DNA from: Nocardia vinacea NBRC 16497 | GTDB taxonomy: Bacteria; Actinomycetota; Actinomycetes; Mycobacteriales; Mycobacteriaceae | Assembly: GCF_000308835.1 (NCBI RefSeq) | Contig: NZ_BAGN01000411.1 | Span: forward strand, 1-57,144 | Length of the DNA: 57,144 nt | Direction: 5' to 3' | Part shown: in pieces, positions 16,655 through 24,581 of the stretch | Position numbering within the stretch: the stretch's first letter is position 1 | Layout: each line of letters starts with the position of its first letter | Notes under the pieces: generated by a model | The model's database searches: none | What the model was told of the DNA's origin: nothing | Seen by the model: only the letters and a program-made list of their open reading frames with translations | Program-made: the position numbers and the translations under genes

Positions 16655-17560
16655 ATGACGAATCCGAATCCCGCGGTGGTGGCCATGCGGCGGTTCTCCC
16701 GGCGTTCGGGGGTGCCCGATATCGCGGAGGTGCCCGGCGGACGGCTTGTCGAGCTGCCGGGGCGTGGGCGCACCTACGTCGTCGATATTCCGGGCCCCGA
16801 GGGCGCACCGACCCTGATCTTGCTGCACGCCACCGCCTGCACGGGCTACCTGACCTGGTTTCCGGCGCTCGACGCGCTGGCCGAGCGTTATCGGGTGATC
16901 GTCTTCGATCAGCGCTGGCACGGCCGCGGTATCCGCTCGGAGCGGTTCTCGGTACAGGACTGTGCCGACGACGTGGTCGCCGTGGCGGACGCGCTCGGCA
17001 TCGAGCGGGCGATCCTGGCCGGATACTCCCTCGGCGGTGTCGTGGCATTGCTTGCCGCACACCGGCATTCGGATCGGGTGAGTGGTCTGGTGCTGTGCGC
17101 GACGCCGTATCGGTTCCAGGAGAAGTTGCGCGAGCGCGCATTTCATCTGACCTTCGGCGCATTGGCCGGAGCCATCGGCCCCTATTCGTACCGCCGTGCC
17201 GCAGAGTACGTGGATCGGTTACCCGAACTACCGGAGCACACCTGGGCCCCGGGAAAGCTGAATCGCTGGGCGCTCACCGAATTCCGCAGCAACAGTGGTT
17301 GGGCCATGGCGCAGGTCATCGCCGAGGTCGGCCGATTCGATGCGACCGCTTGGCTTTCCACGCTGAGGATGCCGACCGCTGTGGTGATCACGACGCGGGA
17401 CCGTGCGATTCCGGTCTATCGGCAATTGGAGATGGCGACCATGATTCCCGGTGCGAGCATTCATCTGGTCAAGGCCGGTCACGCATCCTGCGTGCTCGAG
17501 GCCGACCGCTTCGTGCCGGTACTGCTGGAGGCCTGCGCCGCCGTTGCCGCAAAGCAGTAA
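16655..17560 (+). CDS. Alpha/beta hydrolase
   Basis: A 301-aa alpha/beta-hydrolase-fold protein. It has an HATAC oxyanion region at about 53, nucleophile elbow AGYSLGG (about 128), and the catalytic His in KAGHASCVLE near the end. The reaction may be ester, lactone or C-C hydrolysis; the sequence does not decide. A perfect KstR-type site precedes it, and it is divergent from the steroid-type SDR, so a role in steroid or lipid breakdown is inferred. Confidence 0.85.
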   Translation: MTNPNPAVVAMRRFSRRSGVPDIAEVPGGRLVELPGRGRTYVVDIPGPEGAPTLILLHATACTGYLTWFPALDALAERYRVIVFDQRWHGRGIRSERFSVQDCADDVVAVADALGIERAILAGYSLGGVVALLAAHRHSDRVSGLVLCATPYRFQEKLRERAFHLTFGALAGAIGPYSYRRAAEYVDRLPELPEHTWAPGKLNRWALTEFRSNSGWAMAQVIAEVGRFDATAWLSTLRMPTAVVITTRDRAIPVYRQLEMATMIPGASIHLVKAGHASCVLEADRFVPVLLEACAAVAAKQ

Positions 17561-17616
17561 GAGACTTCGAATCCGGCCCTGTCCGGCGGCGATGGCGAAC
17601 AGGGCAGCGGTGGACA

Positions 17617-19014
17617 TTAGCCCAGATCGCGTGCCGCGGTCAGCAATTCATCGACAACGCCGGGGACCGCATCGGCGATCGCCTGTAGGTCGGGCACCAG
17701 TTCCCGGCAGGCGATGAATCCGAAGTCCAGATCACCGTTGTTGGACAGCACGGTCACAGTCAGTCCCGCGCCGTGGAACACCGGCCCGAACGGATACATG
17801 GCCTCGACCTGAAGGCCGAGGAAATACAACGGCATCGGCGGGCCCGGCACATTCGATACCACCAGGTTGTGCACCACCGGATGCAGCTCGGCCAGCTTCA
17901 GCGACGAGTAGACGCGCGCGGTCAACTGAAAGGTGTTCGGCGGAGCGTACTTCGACCAGTCCATCAAGAAATCCGCGCCGACGAATTCATGTTCCTGCTT
18001 GGCCTCACGGTTGGCCTCGGCCACCTGCCGCAGTCGCTCCACCGGATCGGCGATATCGGTGCCGAGCTGGGAGAACAGCGAGGAGACCTTATTGATGCCC
18101 GCCGTGTGCCGGGAAGCGTCGTGCACCGACACCGGCACCGAGGCGATCAGGGATTTGTCGGGCAGCTCGTCGTGCTTCTCCAGGTAGGTGCGCAGCACGC
18201 CCGCCACGATGGTCAGGACGACATCGTTGACCTTCACATCGAAGGCGGTCTTGATCTCCCTGATCGCGCCGAGCTCGGTCTCGGCGCAGGCCACCACACG
18301 GTCCGGGCTGATCGCGCCGTTGAACGGGGTTCGTGGTGCGGTCAACGGTAAAGCCATGCCCCCCTCGTTGTTTCGGCGCCGCTGCGCAAAACCGGCAACC
18401 ATGCCAAGAGTTTTCGGCACCATGCCGACCAAGCCGAGCTTGTTCGGCAGGTTGAGCACGGCCTCGGCCGCCAGCTTCAAATCGCTCGGCTGGGCTTCGG
18501 GCTTCCACTCCTCGGCCGGTTCGGGCTCGCTGAGCCCGGGTTCCAGGTCGCACAGATGCATCATCATGTTGGCGCCGGTGATGCCGTCGACGGCGGCGTG
18601 GTGGTACTTGCAGATCACCGCCAATTTGCCGTCCGCCAGGTGCTCCACCACACTCATCTCCCACAGTGGACGGCTGCGATCCATCGGCACGCTGGCGATC
18701 TCGCCGACCAGGTCCGCGAGTTCCCGGCGTTCCAGCGGGCGCGGCGTTTCGATGCGTCGGATGTGGTGGTCCAGATCGAAATCCGGGTCTTCCACCCAGA
18801 CCGGATGGTCGAGATTGAACGGCACCTCGTGGATCCGCCGCCGCATCTGCGGGATCAGCGGCAGTCTGCGGCCGAGTTCTGCTTTGAATTTTTCGAAGGT
18901 GTAGTGCGTGCCCCCTGCGGTGGGATCCAGGATCAGCAGTGCACACACATGCAGGTGCTGGGTCCCGGTCTCGAGGTACAGGAAGCTGGCATCCAATCCG
19001 GTTAAGCGCTCCAT
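17617..19014 (-). CDS. WS/DGAT family O-acyltransferase
   Basis: A 465-aa bifunctional wax-ester synthase/diacylglycerol acyltransferase. It shows the canonical start MERLTGLDASFLYLE, the active-site motif HHAAVDG in CKYHHAAVDGITGA (His pair about residues 140-141), and PLYFLG..YPFGPVFHGAGL late in the protein. It would make triacylglycerol or wax esters at the membrane for lipid storage. ATG 19014 matches the family start; TTG 19020 is also in frame. A KstR-type operator ends only about 14 bp upstream, so the transcript leader must be very short. Confidence 0.93.
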   Translation of the reverse strand: MERLTGLDASFLYLETGTQHLHVCALLILDPTAGGTHYTFEKFKAELGRRLPLIPQMRRRIHEVPFNLDHPVWVEDPDFDLDHHIRRIETPRPLERRELADLVGEIASVPMDRSRPLWEMSVVEHLADGKLAVICKYHHAAVDGITGANMMMHLCDLEPGLSEPEPAEEWKPEAQPSDLKLAAEAVLNLPNKLGLVGMVPKTLGMVAGFAQRRRNNEGGMALPLTAPRTPFNGAISPDRVVACAETELGAIREIKTAFDVKVNDVVLTIVAGVLRTYLEKHDELPDKSLIASVPVSVHDASRHTAGINKVSSLFSQLGTDIADPVERLRQVAEANREAKQEHEFVGADFLMDWSKYAPPNTFQLTARVYSSLKLAELHPVVHNLVVSNVPGPPMPLYFLGLQVEAMYPFGPVFHGAGLTVTVLSNNGDLDFGFIACRELVPDLQAIADAVPGVVDELLTAARDLG

Positions 19015-19027
19015 AGCCAAAGCCTAC

Positions 19028-19041
19028 TAGAACGTGTTCTA
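19028..19041. promoter_or_regulatory. KstR-type operator before the WS/DGAT gene
   Basis: TAGAACGTGTTCTA matches TnnAACnnGTTnnA, and the symmetry extends to CTAGAAC/GTTCTAG (7-bp arms, 2-bp centre). It lies 14 bp before the acyltransferase ATG, inside the expected promoter. Confidence 0.72.
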
Positions 19042-19246
19042 GTTTACTGCTGGATCGCGGGGATCTCGGTCACAGTGGACCACTCTATTGTCAAGCGGGC
19101 TTTTCCTGCTGTATTCGCGCTGGCCAGACATGTATGTAACCGAGGGTTTCATATATGTGTATGATCATTGCTACGGCCATGAAGGAAGGTACGCACTGCC
19201 GCGGTCTTTCGGGCTGAGGCGCGGCGGATGAGATCGAGGAGTATCG

Positions 19247-20149
19247 ATGAAGCTACTTCGTAGGGTGCAGCGGCGGGTGGACGTCGATCCCGGTGAGGTC
19301 GCCCTCAACGCGCGCAATGTGCGGTTCGACTGGGCGGATACTCCCTTGCACTGGATGCCCGCGGAACCCATCGCCTCGCATCTCATCAATGCGCTGAACC
19401 TGTTGCTGCCCGAGGGGGAGCGGATGTTCTGCGCCGCGTATTCCGAGGCGCTGCCCTACGTCAAGGACGAGAAACTGCGCGAGGCCATGCTCGGCTTCAT
19501 CGGTCAGGAATCCATGCACGCCGAGACACATGACAAGGTGCTGCACGAGGTGCTCGCAGCGAACGGCATCGATCCGGAACCCTATGTGCGGCAGGCGGAA
19601 TACCTGTTCCGCAAGTCGCTCGGGCCCAAGGATGTCGACGGCGTGGCGCAGCGGCAGGTCATGGTGGAGCGACTGGCATTCATCGCCTGCCTGGAGCATT
19701 TCTTCGCCTACCTCGGCGATTGGGTGCTCAATGCCGATCTGGAAAAGTTCGGCGCCGACCCGCGAGTGGCCGACCTGTTCCGCTGGCACGGAGCCGAGGA
19801 GGTCGAACACCGGCACGTCGCCCATGATGTGGCCGTCTACTTCGGCGCCGGCTACGTGCGCCGGGCGGCGATCATGATGATCGTCTTCCCGATCTTCATC
19901 ACGCTGGTGGTACGTGGCACCAAATTCATGGTGCACCAGGATCCCGCGCTGCCCGACCTCGGCTATCGACGGCTGATCACACGGGTCTTCGGCTCGATGT
20001 GGCGCGGCGCGCTGCCCGGTGTGCCCTCGCTGCTGTGGAGTGCGCTGACGACGTTCAAGCCCGGCTACAACCCGGAATCCGTCGGTTCGACCGCGCAGGC
20101 GGTGGCGTATCTGGCCAAATCGCCCGCGGCCCAGGCGGTTGCTTCTTGA
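19247..20149 (+). CDS. Metal-dependent hydrolase family (PF10118) protein
   Basis: A 300-aa protein of the PF10118 family. It has diiron-like helix motifs GQESMHAETHD (about 85), CLEHFF (about 146) and GAEEVEHRHVAHDV (about 184), followed by a hydrophobic helix (IMMIVFPIFITLVV). Despite the family name, the pattern of Glu/His pairs looks like a four-helix metal oxidase or hydroxylase scaffold; the reaction is unproven. Its stop overlaps or abuts the start of the ferredoxin reductase, so the two probably work as enzyme and electron donor. Confidence 0.82.
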   Translation: MKLLRRVQRRVDVDPGEVALNARNVRFDWADTPLHWMPAEPIASHLINALNLLLPEGERMFCAAYSEALPYVKDEKLREAMLGFIGQESMHAETHDKVLHEVLAANGIDPEPYVRQAEYLFRKSLGPKDVDGVAQRQVMVERLAFIACLEHFFAYLGDWVLNADLEKFGADPRVADLFRWHGAEEVEHRHVAHDVAVYFGAGYVRRAAIMMIVFPIFITLVVRGTKFMVHQDPALPDLGYRRLITRVFGSMWRGALPGVPSLLWSALTTFKPGYNPESVGSTAQAVAYLAKSPAAQAVAS

Positions 20150-20160
20150 ACTGGCGACCG

Positions 20161-21252
20161 ATGCCGCAGCAGCGGCCGGCCGATCTGTTCGGTAAGCGGG
20201 AGCAGGATCGGGCGGTGCGGGTGCTCGACGCGGTCGCCTCGGCGCGGCTGCGGTGGACCACGATCATCAACCGCCGGGATCTGTCACCGCGCGCCGATGA
20301 TCACCGGCTTTCGCTGGTGGTGACCGGTCGACGCATCGAGGCGCACGATCAGGATGTGGTGAGCCTGCGGCTGGAATCGCCGGACGCGCGTGAACTTCCG
20401 CCGTGGCGACCGGGCGCGCATCTCGATCTGGAGTTGCCTTCGGGTCGGTTGCGGCAGTACTCGCTGTGCGGTGATCCGGCCGATACCCGGGCGTATCGGA
20501 TTGCGGTGCGCCGCATTCCCGATGGCGGCGGCGGTTCGGTGGAGGTGCACGACGAGCTGCCGGTCGGATCGCGCATTGTGGTTCGTGGTCCGCGCAATGC
20601 GTTCCCGTTCGCGGTACCCGGTCGCGGATCGCCGGCCACCCGTTTGCATTTCATCGCGGGCGGGATCGGGATCACGCCGATTCTGCCGATGGCGCGGTTG
20701 GCGATGCGGCTCGGGATCGACTGGTCGATGGTGTACACCGGGCGCAATCGCGACACGATTCCGTTTCTCGACGAGATCGCCGGATTCGGGGATCGGGTCA
20801 CCGTGCGCACCGATGACGAACACGGATTACCCGACGCCGCAACGCTACTCGCTGGGGTCACCTCTGATACCGCGGTGTACTGCTGCGGCCCGGTCCCGAT
20901 GACGACCGCCGTCGCGGATGCGGTGCGCGAAATGCCCGGCGTCGAACTGCATTCCGAGCGATTTTCGCCACCGCCGATCGTCGACGGTGTCGCATTCGAG
21001 ATCGAATTCGCCTCCACCGGTGAGGTCGTGGAGGTGCCTGCGGATGAGTCGGCGCTGGAGACGATTCTCCGGAGTCGCCCGGATCGGCCGTATTCGTGTC
21101 GCCAGGGCTTCTGCCGGACCTGCAAAGTGCGGGTGCTCTCCGGTGAACCGGAGCATCGCGAGAGCGTGCTCACCGCCGCCGATCACGAAGCGGGGGAGAT
21201 GCTCGTCTGCGTCTCGCGTTCGCGGGGTGGGCGATTGGTTTTGGACCTGTGA
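20161..21252 (+). CDS. PDR/VanB-type oxidoreductase with C-terminal 2Fe-2S domain
   Basis: A 363-aa flavin reductase. It has a flavin-binding barrel with RQYSLCGDP (about 99), an NAD domain with AGGIGITPILPM (about 170), and a plant-type 2Fe-2S domain with CRQGFCRTC and a fourth Cys in LVCVSRS. It would pass electrons from NAD(P)H to an oxygenase. The start is ATG 20161; TTG 20146, overlapping the upstream stop as TTGA, is a coupled alternative. Its neighbour PF10118 protein is the obvious candidate acceptor. Confidence 0.88.
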   Translation: MPQQRPADLFGKREQDRAVRVLDAVASARLRWTTIINRRDLSPRADDHRLSLVVTGRRIEAHDQDVVSLRLESPDARELPPWRPGAHLDLELPSGRLRQYSLCGDPADTRAYRIAVRRIPDGGGGSVEVHDELPVGSRIVVRGPRNAFPFAVPGRGSPATRLHFIAGGIGITPILPMARLAMRLGIDWSMVYTGRNRDTIPFLDEIAGFGDRVTVRTDDEHGLPDAATLLAGVTSDTAVYCCGPVPMTTAVADAVREMPGVELHSERFSPPPIVDGVAFEIEFASTGEVVEVPADESALETILRSRPDRPYSCRQGFCRTCKVRVLSGEPEHRESVLTAADHEAGEMLVCVSRSRGGRLVLDL

Positions 21253-21277
21253 GTAGGAACCTCGAGGAGATACGTCA

Positions 21278-23050
21278 ATGACGACGACCGACCTGGACTC
21301 GGCCGCGACGCGGCGGACCGTGCGCAGCGGCGAATTCGATATCGCCGTCTTCGAATACGGCGATCCGAGCGCGGAAACCATTGTGCTGGTGCATGGTTGG
21401 CCGGACACCCACCCTCTCTGGCATGCGGTGGTGCCACTGCTGACCGACCGCTTCCACGTCGTCACCTACGACACCCGCGGCCACGGGGAGTCCACCCGCA
21501 CTCGGCGCGCCCAAGACTTCCGCCTGGATGCGCTGGCCGGTGATTTCTTCGCCGTCGCCGACGCGGTCAGCCCGGATCGGCCGGTGCACGTCCTGGCGCA
21601 CGACTGGGGTTCGGTGCAGGTGTGGGAGGCGGTGTGCGAACCGCAGGCCGCGGCCCGGGTCGCCTCGTTCACCTCGGTCTCCGGGCCGAACCTGGACCAT
21701 CTCGCGAAGTGGGTGCGCGCCAGGCTGTCCCGGCCGACGCTGCGCAATCTGTGGCAGCCACTCACCCAGGCGCTGTCATCGGGATACACGGTGTTCTCCA
21801 TGACACCGGGGCTCAATCAGGTCTTCCGGGTTGTCGCGCACGAAAAGCGTTGGCAGCGCATCGTTTCGATCATGAACGACACCGCGCCGTCGAATATCGT
21901 TCTCGGCCCGACGTTCCGTCGCGACGCCGTAGAAGGTCTGCTCATCTACCGTGCCAATATCCTGCCGCGAATGCTCGCGCCGCGAGAGCGCCGCACCGAG
22001 GTACCGGTGCAGTTGATCGTCGCCGGTCGCGATATCGCGGTCCGGCCCGCGGGCTATGACGACGGGCACAAATGGGTTTCGCGGCTGTGGCGCCGCGATG
22101 TGCCCGCCGGACATTGGATGCCGTTCTCCCATCCCGAATTGCTTGCCACCGCGACCACCGAGCTCATCGACGCGGTCAATAGTGGTGTGGCGCCGCGCGG
22201 CCTGCGCCGTGCCGAAATCGGACGCAGCCGAAAACCATTCGAGGATCAGCTCGTGGTGATCACCGGCGGCGGCAGCGGTATCGGTCGCGAGACGGGCCTG
22301 GCATTCGCGCGGCTCGGTGCGGAAATCGTGCTGTCGGATATCAATCTGGACGCGGCCAAGGAAACGCGGGAGCTGATTGCCGCCGAAGGCGCTGTGGCGC
22401 ATGCCTATCAGCTCGATGTTTCCGATGAGGAAGCGGTGCACCTGCACGCGGTCGAGGTGCTCGCCGCGCACGGCGTGCCCGACATTCTGATCAACAATGC
22501 CGGAATCGGGCAGGCAGGTGGGTTCTTCGATACGCCGTCGGCGGAGTTCGATCGGGTCATGCGGATCAATCTCGGCGGGGTGGTCAATGGATGCCGTGCC
22601 TTCGGTTCGGTGATGGCCGAGCGCGGACTCGGCGGACACATCGTCAACCTGTCCAGCATGGCGGCCTACAGTCCGCAGCAGGGGTTCAGCGCATACTCCA
22701 CCAGTAAGTCGGCGGTATTCATGTTCTCCGACTGCCTGCGTGCGGAACTGGCGGGGCGCGGCATCTCCGTGCACACCATCTGCCCCGGCATCGTGCACAC
22801 CAATATCGTTGCCACCACCAGGTTTTCGGGTGTCAGCGCGGAGGAGGAGCAGCGCAAGCAGGAGCGGTACGACAAGCTGTACCAGGCGCGGCGCTACGGT
22901 CCGGAGAAGGTGGCCGCGCAGATCGTGCGCGCGGTCGAACGGGATCGCAGCATCGTGCCGGTCACCCCGGAGGCGCGGCTGCAGTACCAGTTCAACAAGT
23001 TCGCCCCGGCGGTGGTGCGGTTCTTCGCCGCACGGGTGAAGCTCACGTGA
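21278..23050 (+). CDS. ephD: EphD-type alpha/beta hydrolase-SDR fusion
   Basis: A 590-aa fusion of the same length and order as M. tuberculosis EphD. Residues 1-300 are an epoxide-hydrolase-like domain: HGWPD oxyanion loop, Asp nucleophile in LAHDWGS, and His in AGHWMPFSHPE. Residues about 318-590 are a classical SDR: ITGGGSGIGRE, NNAGIG, Ser in NLSSMA, and YSTSK. EphD has been linked to processing of oxidised mycolic acids or epoxides; the SDR half could oxidise the resulting alcohol. It is the last gene of the 19247-23050 set, 25 bp after the reductase. An AGGAG-type site precedes the ATG. Confidence 0.88.
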   Translation: MTTTDLDSAATRRTVRSGEFDIAVFEYGDPSAETIVLVHGWPDTHPLWHAVVPLLTDRFHVVTYDTRGHGESTRTRRAQDFRLDALAGDFFAVADAVSPDRPVHVLAHDWGSVQVWEAVCEPQAAARVASFTSVSGPNLDHLAKWVRARLSRPTLRNLWQPLTQALSSGYTVFSMTPGLNQVFRVVAHEKRWQRIVSIMNDTAPSNIVLGPTFRRDAVEGLLIYRANILPRMLAPRERRTEVPVQLIVAGRDIAVRPAGYDDGHKWVSRLWRRDVPAGHWMPFSHPELLATATTELIDAVNSGVAPRGLRRAEIGRSRKPFEDQLVVITGGGSGIGRETGLAFARLGAEIVLSDINLDAAKETRELIAAEGAVAHAYQLDVSDEEAVHLHAVEVLAAHGVPDILINNAGIGQAGGFFDTPSAEFDRVMRINLGGVVNGCRAFGSVMAERGLGGHIVNLSSMAAYSPQQGFSAYSTSKSAVFMFSDCLRAELAGRGISVHTICPGIVHTNIVATTRFSGVSAEEEQRKQERYDKLYQARRYGPEKVAAQIVRAVERDRSIVPVTPEARLQYQFNKFAPAVVRFFAARVKLT

Positions 23051-23055
23051 GCTTC
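23038..23055. terminator. Perfect 18-bp palindrome over both convergent stop codons
   Basis: GAAGCTCACGTGAGCTTC is a perfect palindrome containing the ephD stop and touching the stop of the convergent GRDP-like gene (23055). It could form a cruciform or hairpin and act as a bidirectional terminator. There is no T-tract, and the function is inferred. Confidence 0.4.
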
Positions 23056-23558
23056 TAGGGTGTGGCTGCGAGTTCGGCCTCGATGGCCGCAACTCGCTCG
23101 GCGCCGATGCCCCACGGGTGCTCGACGCCCACCCTGCTGTCGAGGTCCCAGAGCACGCACGTCTCGCCGTGCTTTGCGACCATCGACCACGCGACGACCG
23201 TGCGGCCGAGTTGCTCGCCCATGGACCCGTGCGAAATGCCCTTCGTTGCAACGCCTTCCGGAAAGTGATGGAGGAAACGTCCGTATGCCGCGGTGCAGAA
23301 TGCGGCGTACATCTCCGTGCACAGAATGAATCCGTGCCAGGCCTCGTCCACGGCATGGGACGGCATACCGATGACCTGACCGTCGCGCATGGCCGCGCCA
23401 CAACAGCGCAGCCACTGGCGCAGTCCGGTTTCCACCAGTTCGCGCGGTTGCCAAGGGCTGGTTTTGAAAACCGCGTCGGGAAATTCGAGTGCGGCTACCG
23501 CCCGGTCGACATCGCCCAGGTCGATTCGGCGCCGGGGACGGTTTCGTAAGAAGGCCAC
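23055..23558 (-). CDS. GRDP-like (glycine-rich domain protein, PF07173-type) protein
   Basis: A 167-aa protein carrying the core motif of the GRDP/DUF1399-type family: MPSHAVDEAWHGFILCTEMYA followed by YGRFLHHFP. The spaced His and Asp residues look like a metal or ligand site. The bacterial function is unknown. It is divergent from two genes for Gly/Cys-rich small membrane proteins, with about 90 bp between the starts, which suggests a joint function. Confidence 0.75.
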   Translation of the reverse strand: MAFLRNRPRRRIDLGDVDRAVAALEFPDAVFKTSPWQPRELVETGLRQWLRCCGAAMRDGQVIGMPSHAVDEAWHGFILCTEMYAAFCTAAYGRFLHHFPEGVATKGISHGSMGEQLGRTVVAWSMVAKHGETCVLWDLDSRVGVEHPWGIGAERVAAIEAELAATP

Positions 23559-23647
23559 GATTCACTCTACGGCGAAAGGGGGATTGTTCGGCCAGCCGTC
23601 GCTTTTCGTGGGTTCAGTGTGGGGGAGTGTGCCTATACCATTTCGGA

Positions 23648-24010
23648 ATGGCGGTTTTCTTCGTTGTACTGCTGCTGGTCATCCTCCTGGTCGGTGGTGG
23701 CATCACGGCACTGGTCGTATTTCTGATCACGCGGGCGACCAACACGGCAGTGCGGCGTGGGCAGATGGGATATGGGGGCTCTGGAGACTCGCCGTGGGTT
23801 TACGGGGCCGCCGGGTTCGATTCGGGGATGGGTTTCGATCCGGGCAGTGGTGGCGGGCACGGTCATGGTCATGGTCATGGGCACGACCATGGCGGCAGTA
23901 GTTGTGGCGGGGGAAGTAGCTGTGGTGGCGGTGGGAGCAGTAGTAGTTGCGGCGGGGGCGGTAGCAGTTGTGGTGGCGGTGGGAGCAGCTGTGGCGGTGG
24001 CGGGTCCTGA
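23648..24010 (+). CDS. Small membrane protein with His-Gly and Cys-Gly-rich repeat tail
   Basis: A 120-aa protein from ATG 23648. An N-terminal membrane helix (VFFVVLLLVILLVGGGITALVV) is followed by a polar linker. Then comes a run of six His alternating mostly with Gly (HGHGHGHGHDH), and a tail of five SSCGGG-type units with five Cys. Such a tail suggests metal binding, disulfide cross-linking or post-translational modification. A TATACC at 23634-23639 leaves almost no leader, so the mRNA may be leaderless. It resembles the low-complexity tails of TIGR04222-type proteins but lacks that long hydrophobic domain. Confidence 0.72.
   Translation: MAVFFVVLLLVILLVGGGITALVVFLITRATNTAVRRGQMGYGGSGDSPWVYGAAGFDSGMGFDPGSGGGHGHGHGHGHDHGGSSCGGGSSCGGGGSSSSCGGGGSSCGGGGSSCGGGGS
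23894..24007 (+). repeat. Degenerate Ser-Ser-Cys-Gly repeat region
   Basis: The DNA consists of imperfect short units built on AGCAGCTGTGGCGGTGGC-like blocks, repeated five times in frame. Repeat-length changes here would add or remove whole SSCGGGG units without frameshift. A related but shorter tract encodes the tail of the next gene. Confidence 0.7.
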
Positions 24011-24271
24011 ATGTTGGCTCTGCTGCTGGTCTTGCTGATTACGGTCCTCATCATGGGTGGGATCGCCGGGTTCGTGCTGTTGGTGACCAACCTGCCGAGG
24101 CGGCCGGCGCGGCGCGGGTTCGGGTGGATCGGGGGGCCCGGTTCGTCGTCGTGGGATGCGGGAGATTCCGGCGGCGGTGACTCCGGGGGTTCGAGCGGTT
24201 GCGGGGGAGGCAGTAGCGGTTGCGGCGGGGGCGGCAGTGGCGGATGTGGCGGCGGCGGGGGCAGTTCCTGA
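24011..24271 (+). CDS. Second small membrane protein with Cys-Gly-rich tail
   Basis: An 86-aa protein whose ATG directly follows the stop of the previous gene. It has one N-terminal membrane helix (MLALLLVLLITVLIMGGIAGFVLLV), a short RRPARR basic stretch (inside), a linker, and a Gly/Ser tail with three regularly spaced Cys (SSGCGGG, SSGCGGGG, SGGCGGGGG). It is a divergent duplicate of the upstream gene without the His run. The pair is almost certainly one operon. Confidence 0.72.
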   Translation: MLALLLVLLITVLIMGGIAGFVLLVTNLPRRPARRGFGWIGGPGSSSWDAGDSGGGDSGGSSGCGGGSSGCGGGGSGGCGGGGGSS

Positions 24272-24510
24272 CTCGACAGGTTCGCCGCATGCTGTGTCGG
24301 ATTCATCCCTGGTGGGCCGGCGAAGCGGTGCGGATTCGGAGTAGCGGCGCGCTTCGATGGCAGCGCCCTGCATTTCGCGGAAGGTGAGGCGGGCGCGCGT
24401 CACTGCGTCCGCGCAACAGAACCGGTGCGGACCTCGGGCCCGGCGGGCGGTTGGCATTGCGGGTGGATTCGATTCCGAGTTCCGCGCTCAGCGTAATCTG
24501 GGCGCTCGAC
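24272..24510. other. Gene-free stretch before the MerR-type promoter
   Basis: No frame here shows a recognisable domain. The minus strand has a weak open stretch (TRARLTFREMQGAAIEARRY) that might be the remains of a regulator, but it continues as shadow sequence through the Gly-rich genes. I call no gene. Confidence 0.4.
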
Positions 24511-24541
24511 TTGACCTCAACCCTGCTCGAGGTTCCAGGCT
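24511..24541 (+). promoter_or_regulatory. MerR-type promoter before the quinone oxidoreductase
   Basis: TTGACC (24511-24516) and CAGGCT (24536-24541) are separated by 19 bp. The spacer carries a near-perfect dyad ACCTCAA/TCGAGGT with a 6-bp centre. This is the architecture of SoxR/MerR-activated promoters. The gene 41 bp downstream is an oxidoreductase, a common MerR target. No MerR gene is adjacent. Confidence 0.55.
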
Positions 24542-24581
24542 GGTCCATGTCGGATCAAGTCAGGAATTGATGGAGGTTGTC

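Noticed and set aside
21776..23401. A 541-codon frame antisense to ephD
   Set aside because: The plus-strand EphD has complete catalytic motifs. The antisense product is low-complexity Arg/His-rich.
23894..24270. Possible CRISPR-like repeat array
   Set aside because: The units are short, contiguous, degenerate and in frame within coding sequence; there are no spacers. No CRISPR array is seen in the window.
23633..24457. Pro/Thr-rich open frame antisense to the Cys/Gly genes
   Set aside because: It is the reverse reading of the GGC/AGC repeats. The plus-strand pair has membrane helices and proper spacing.
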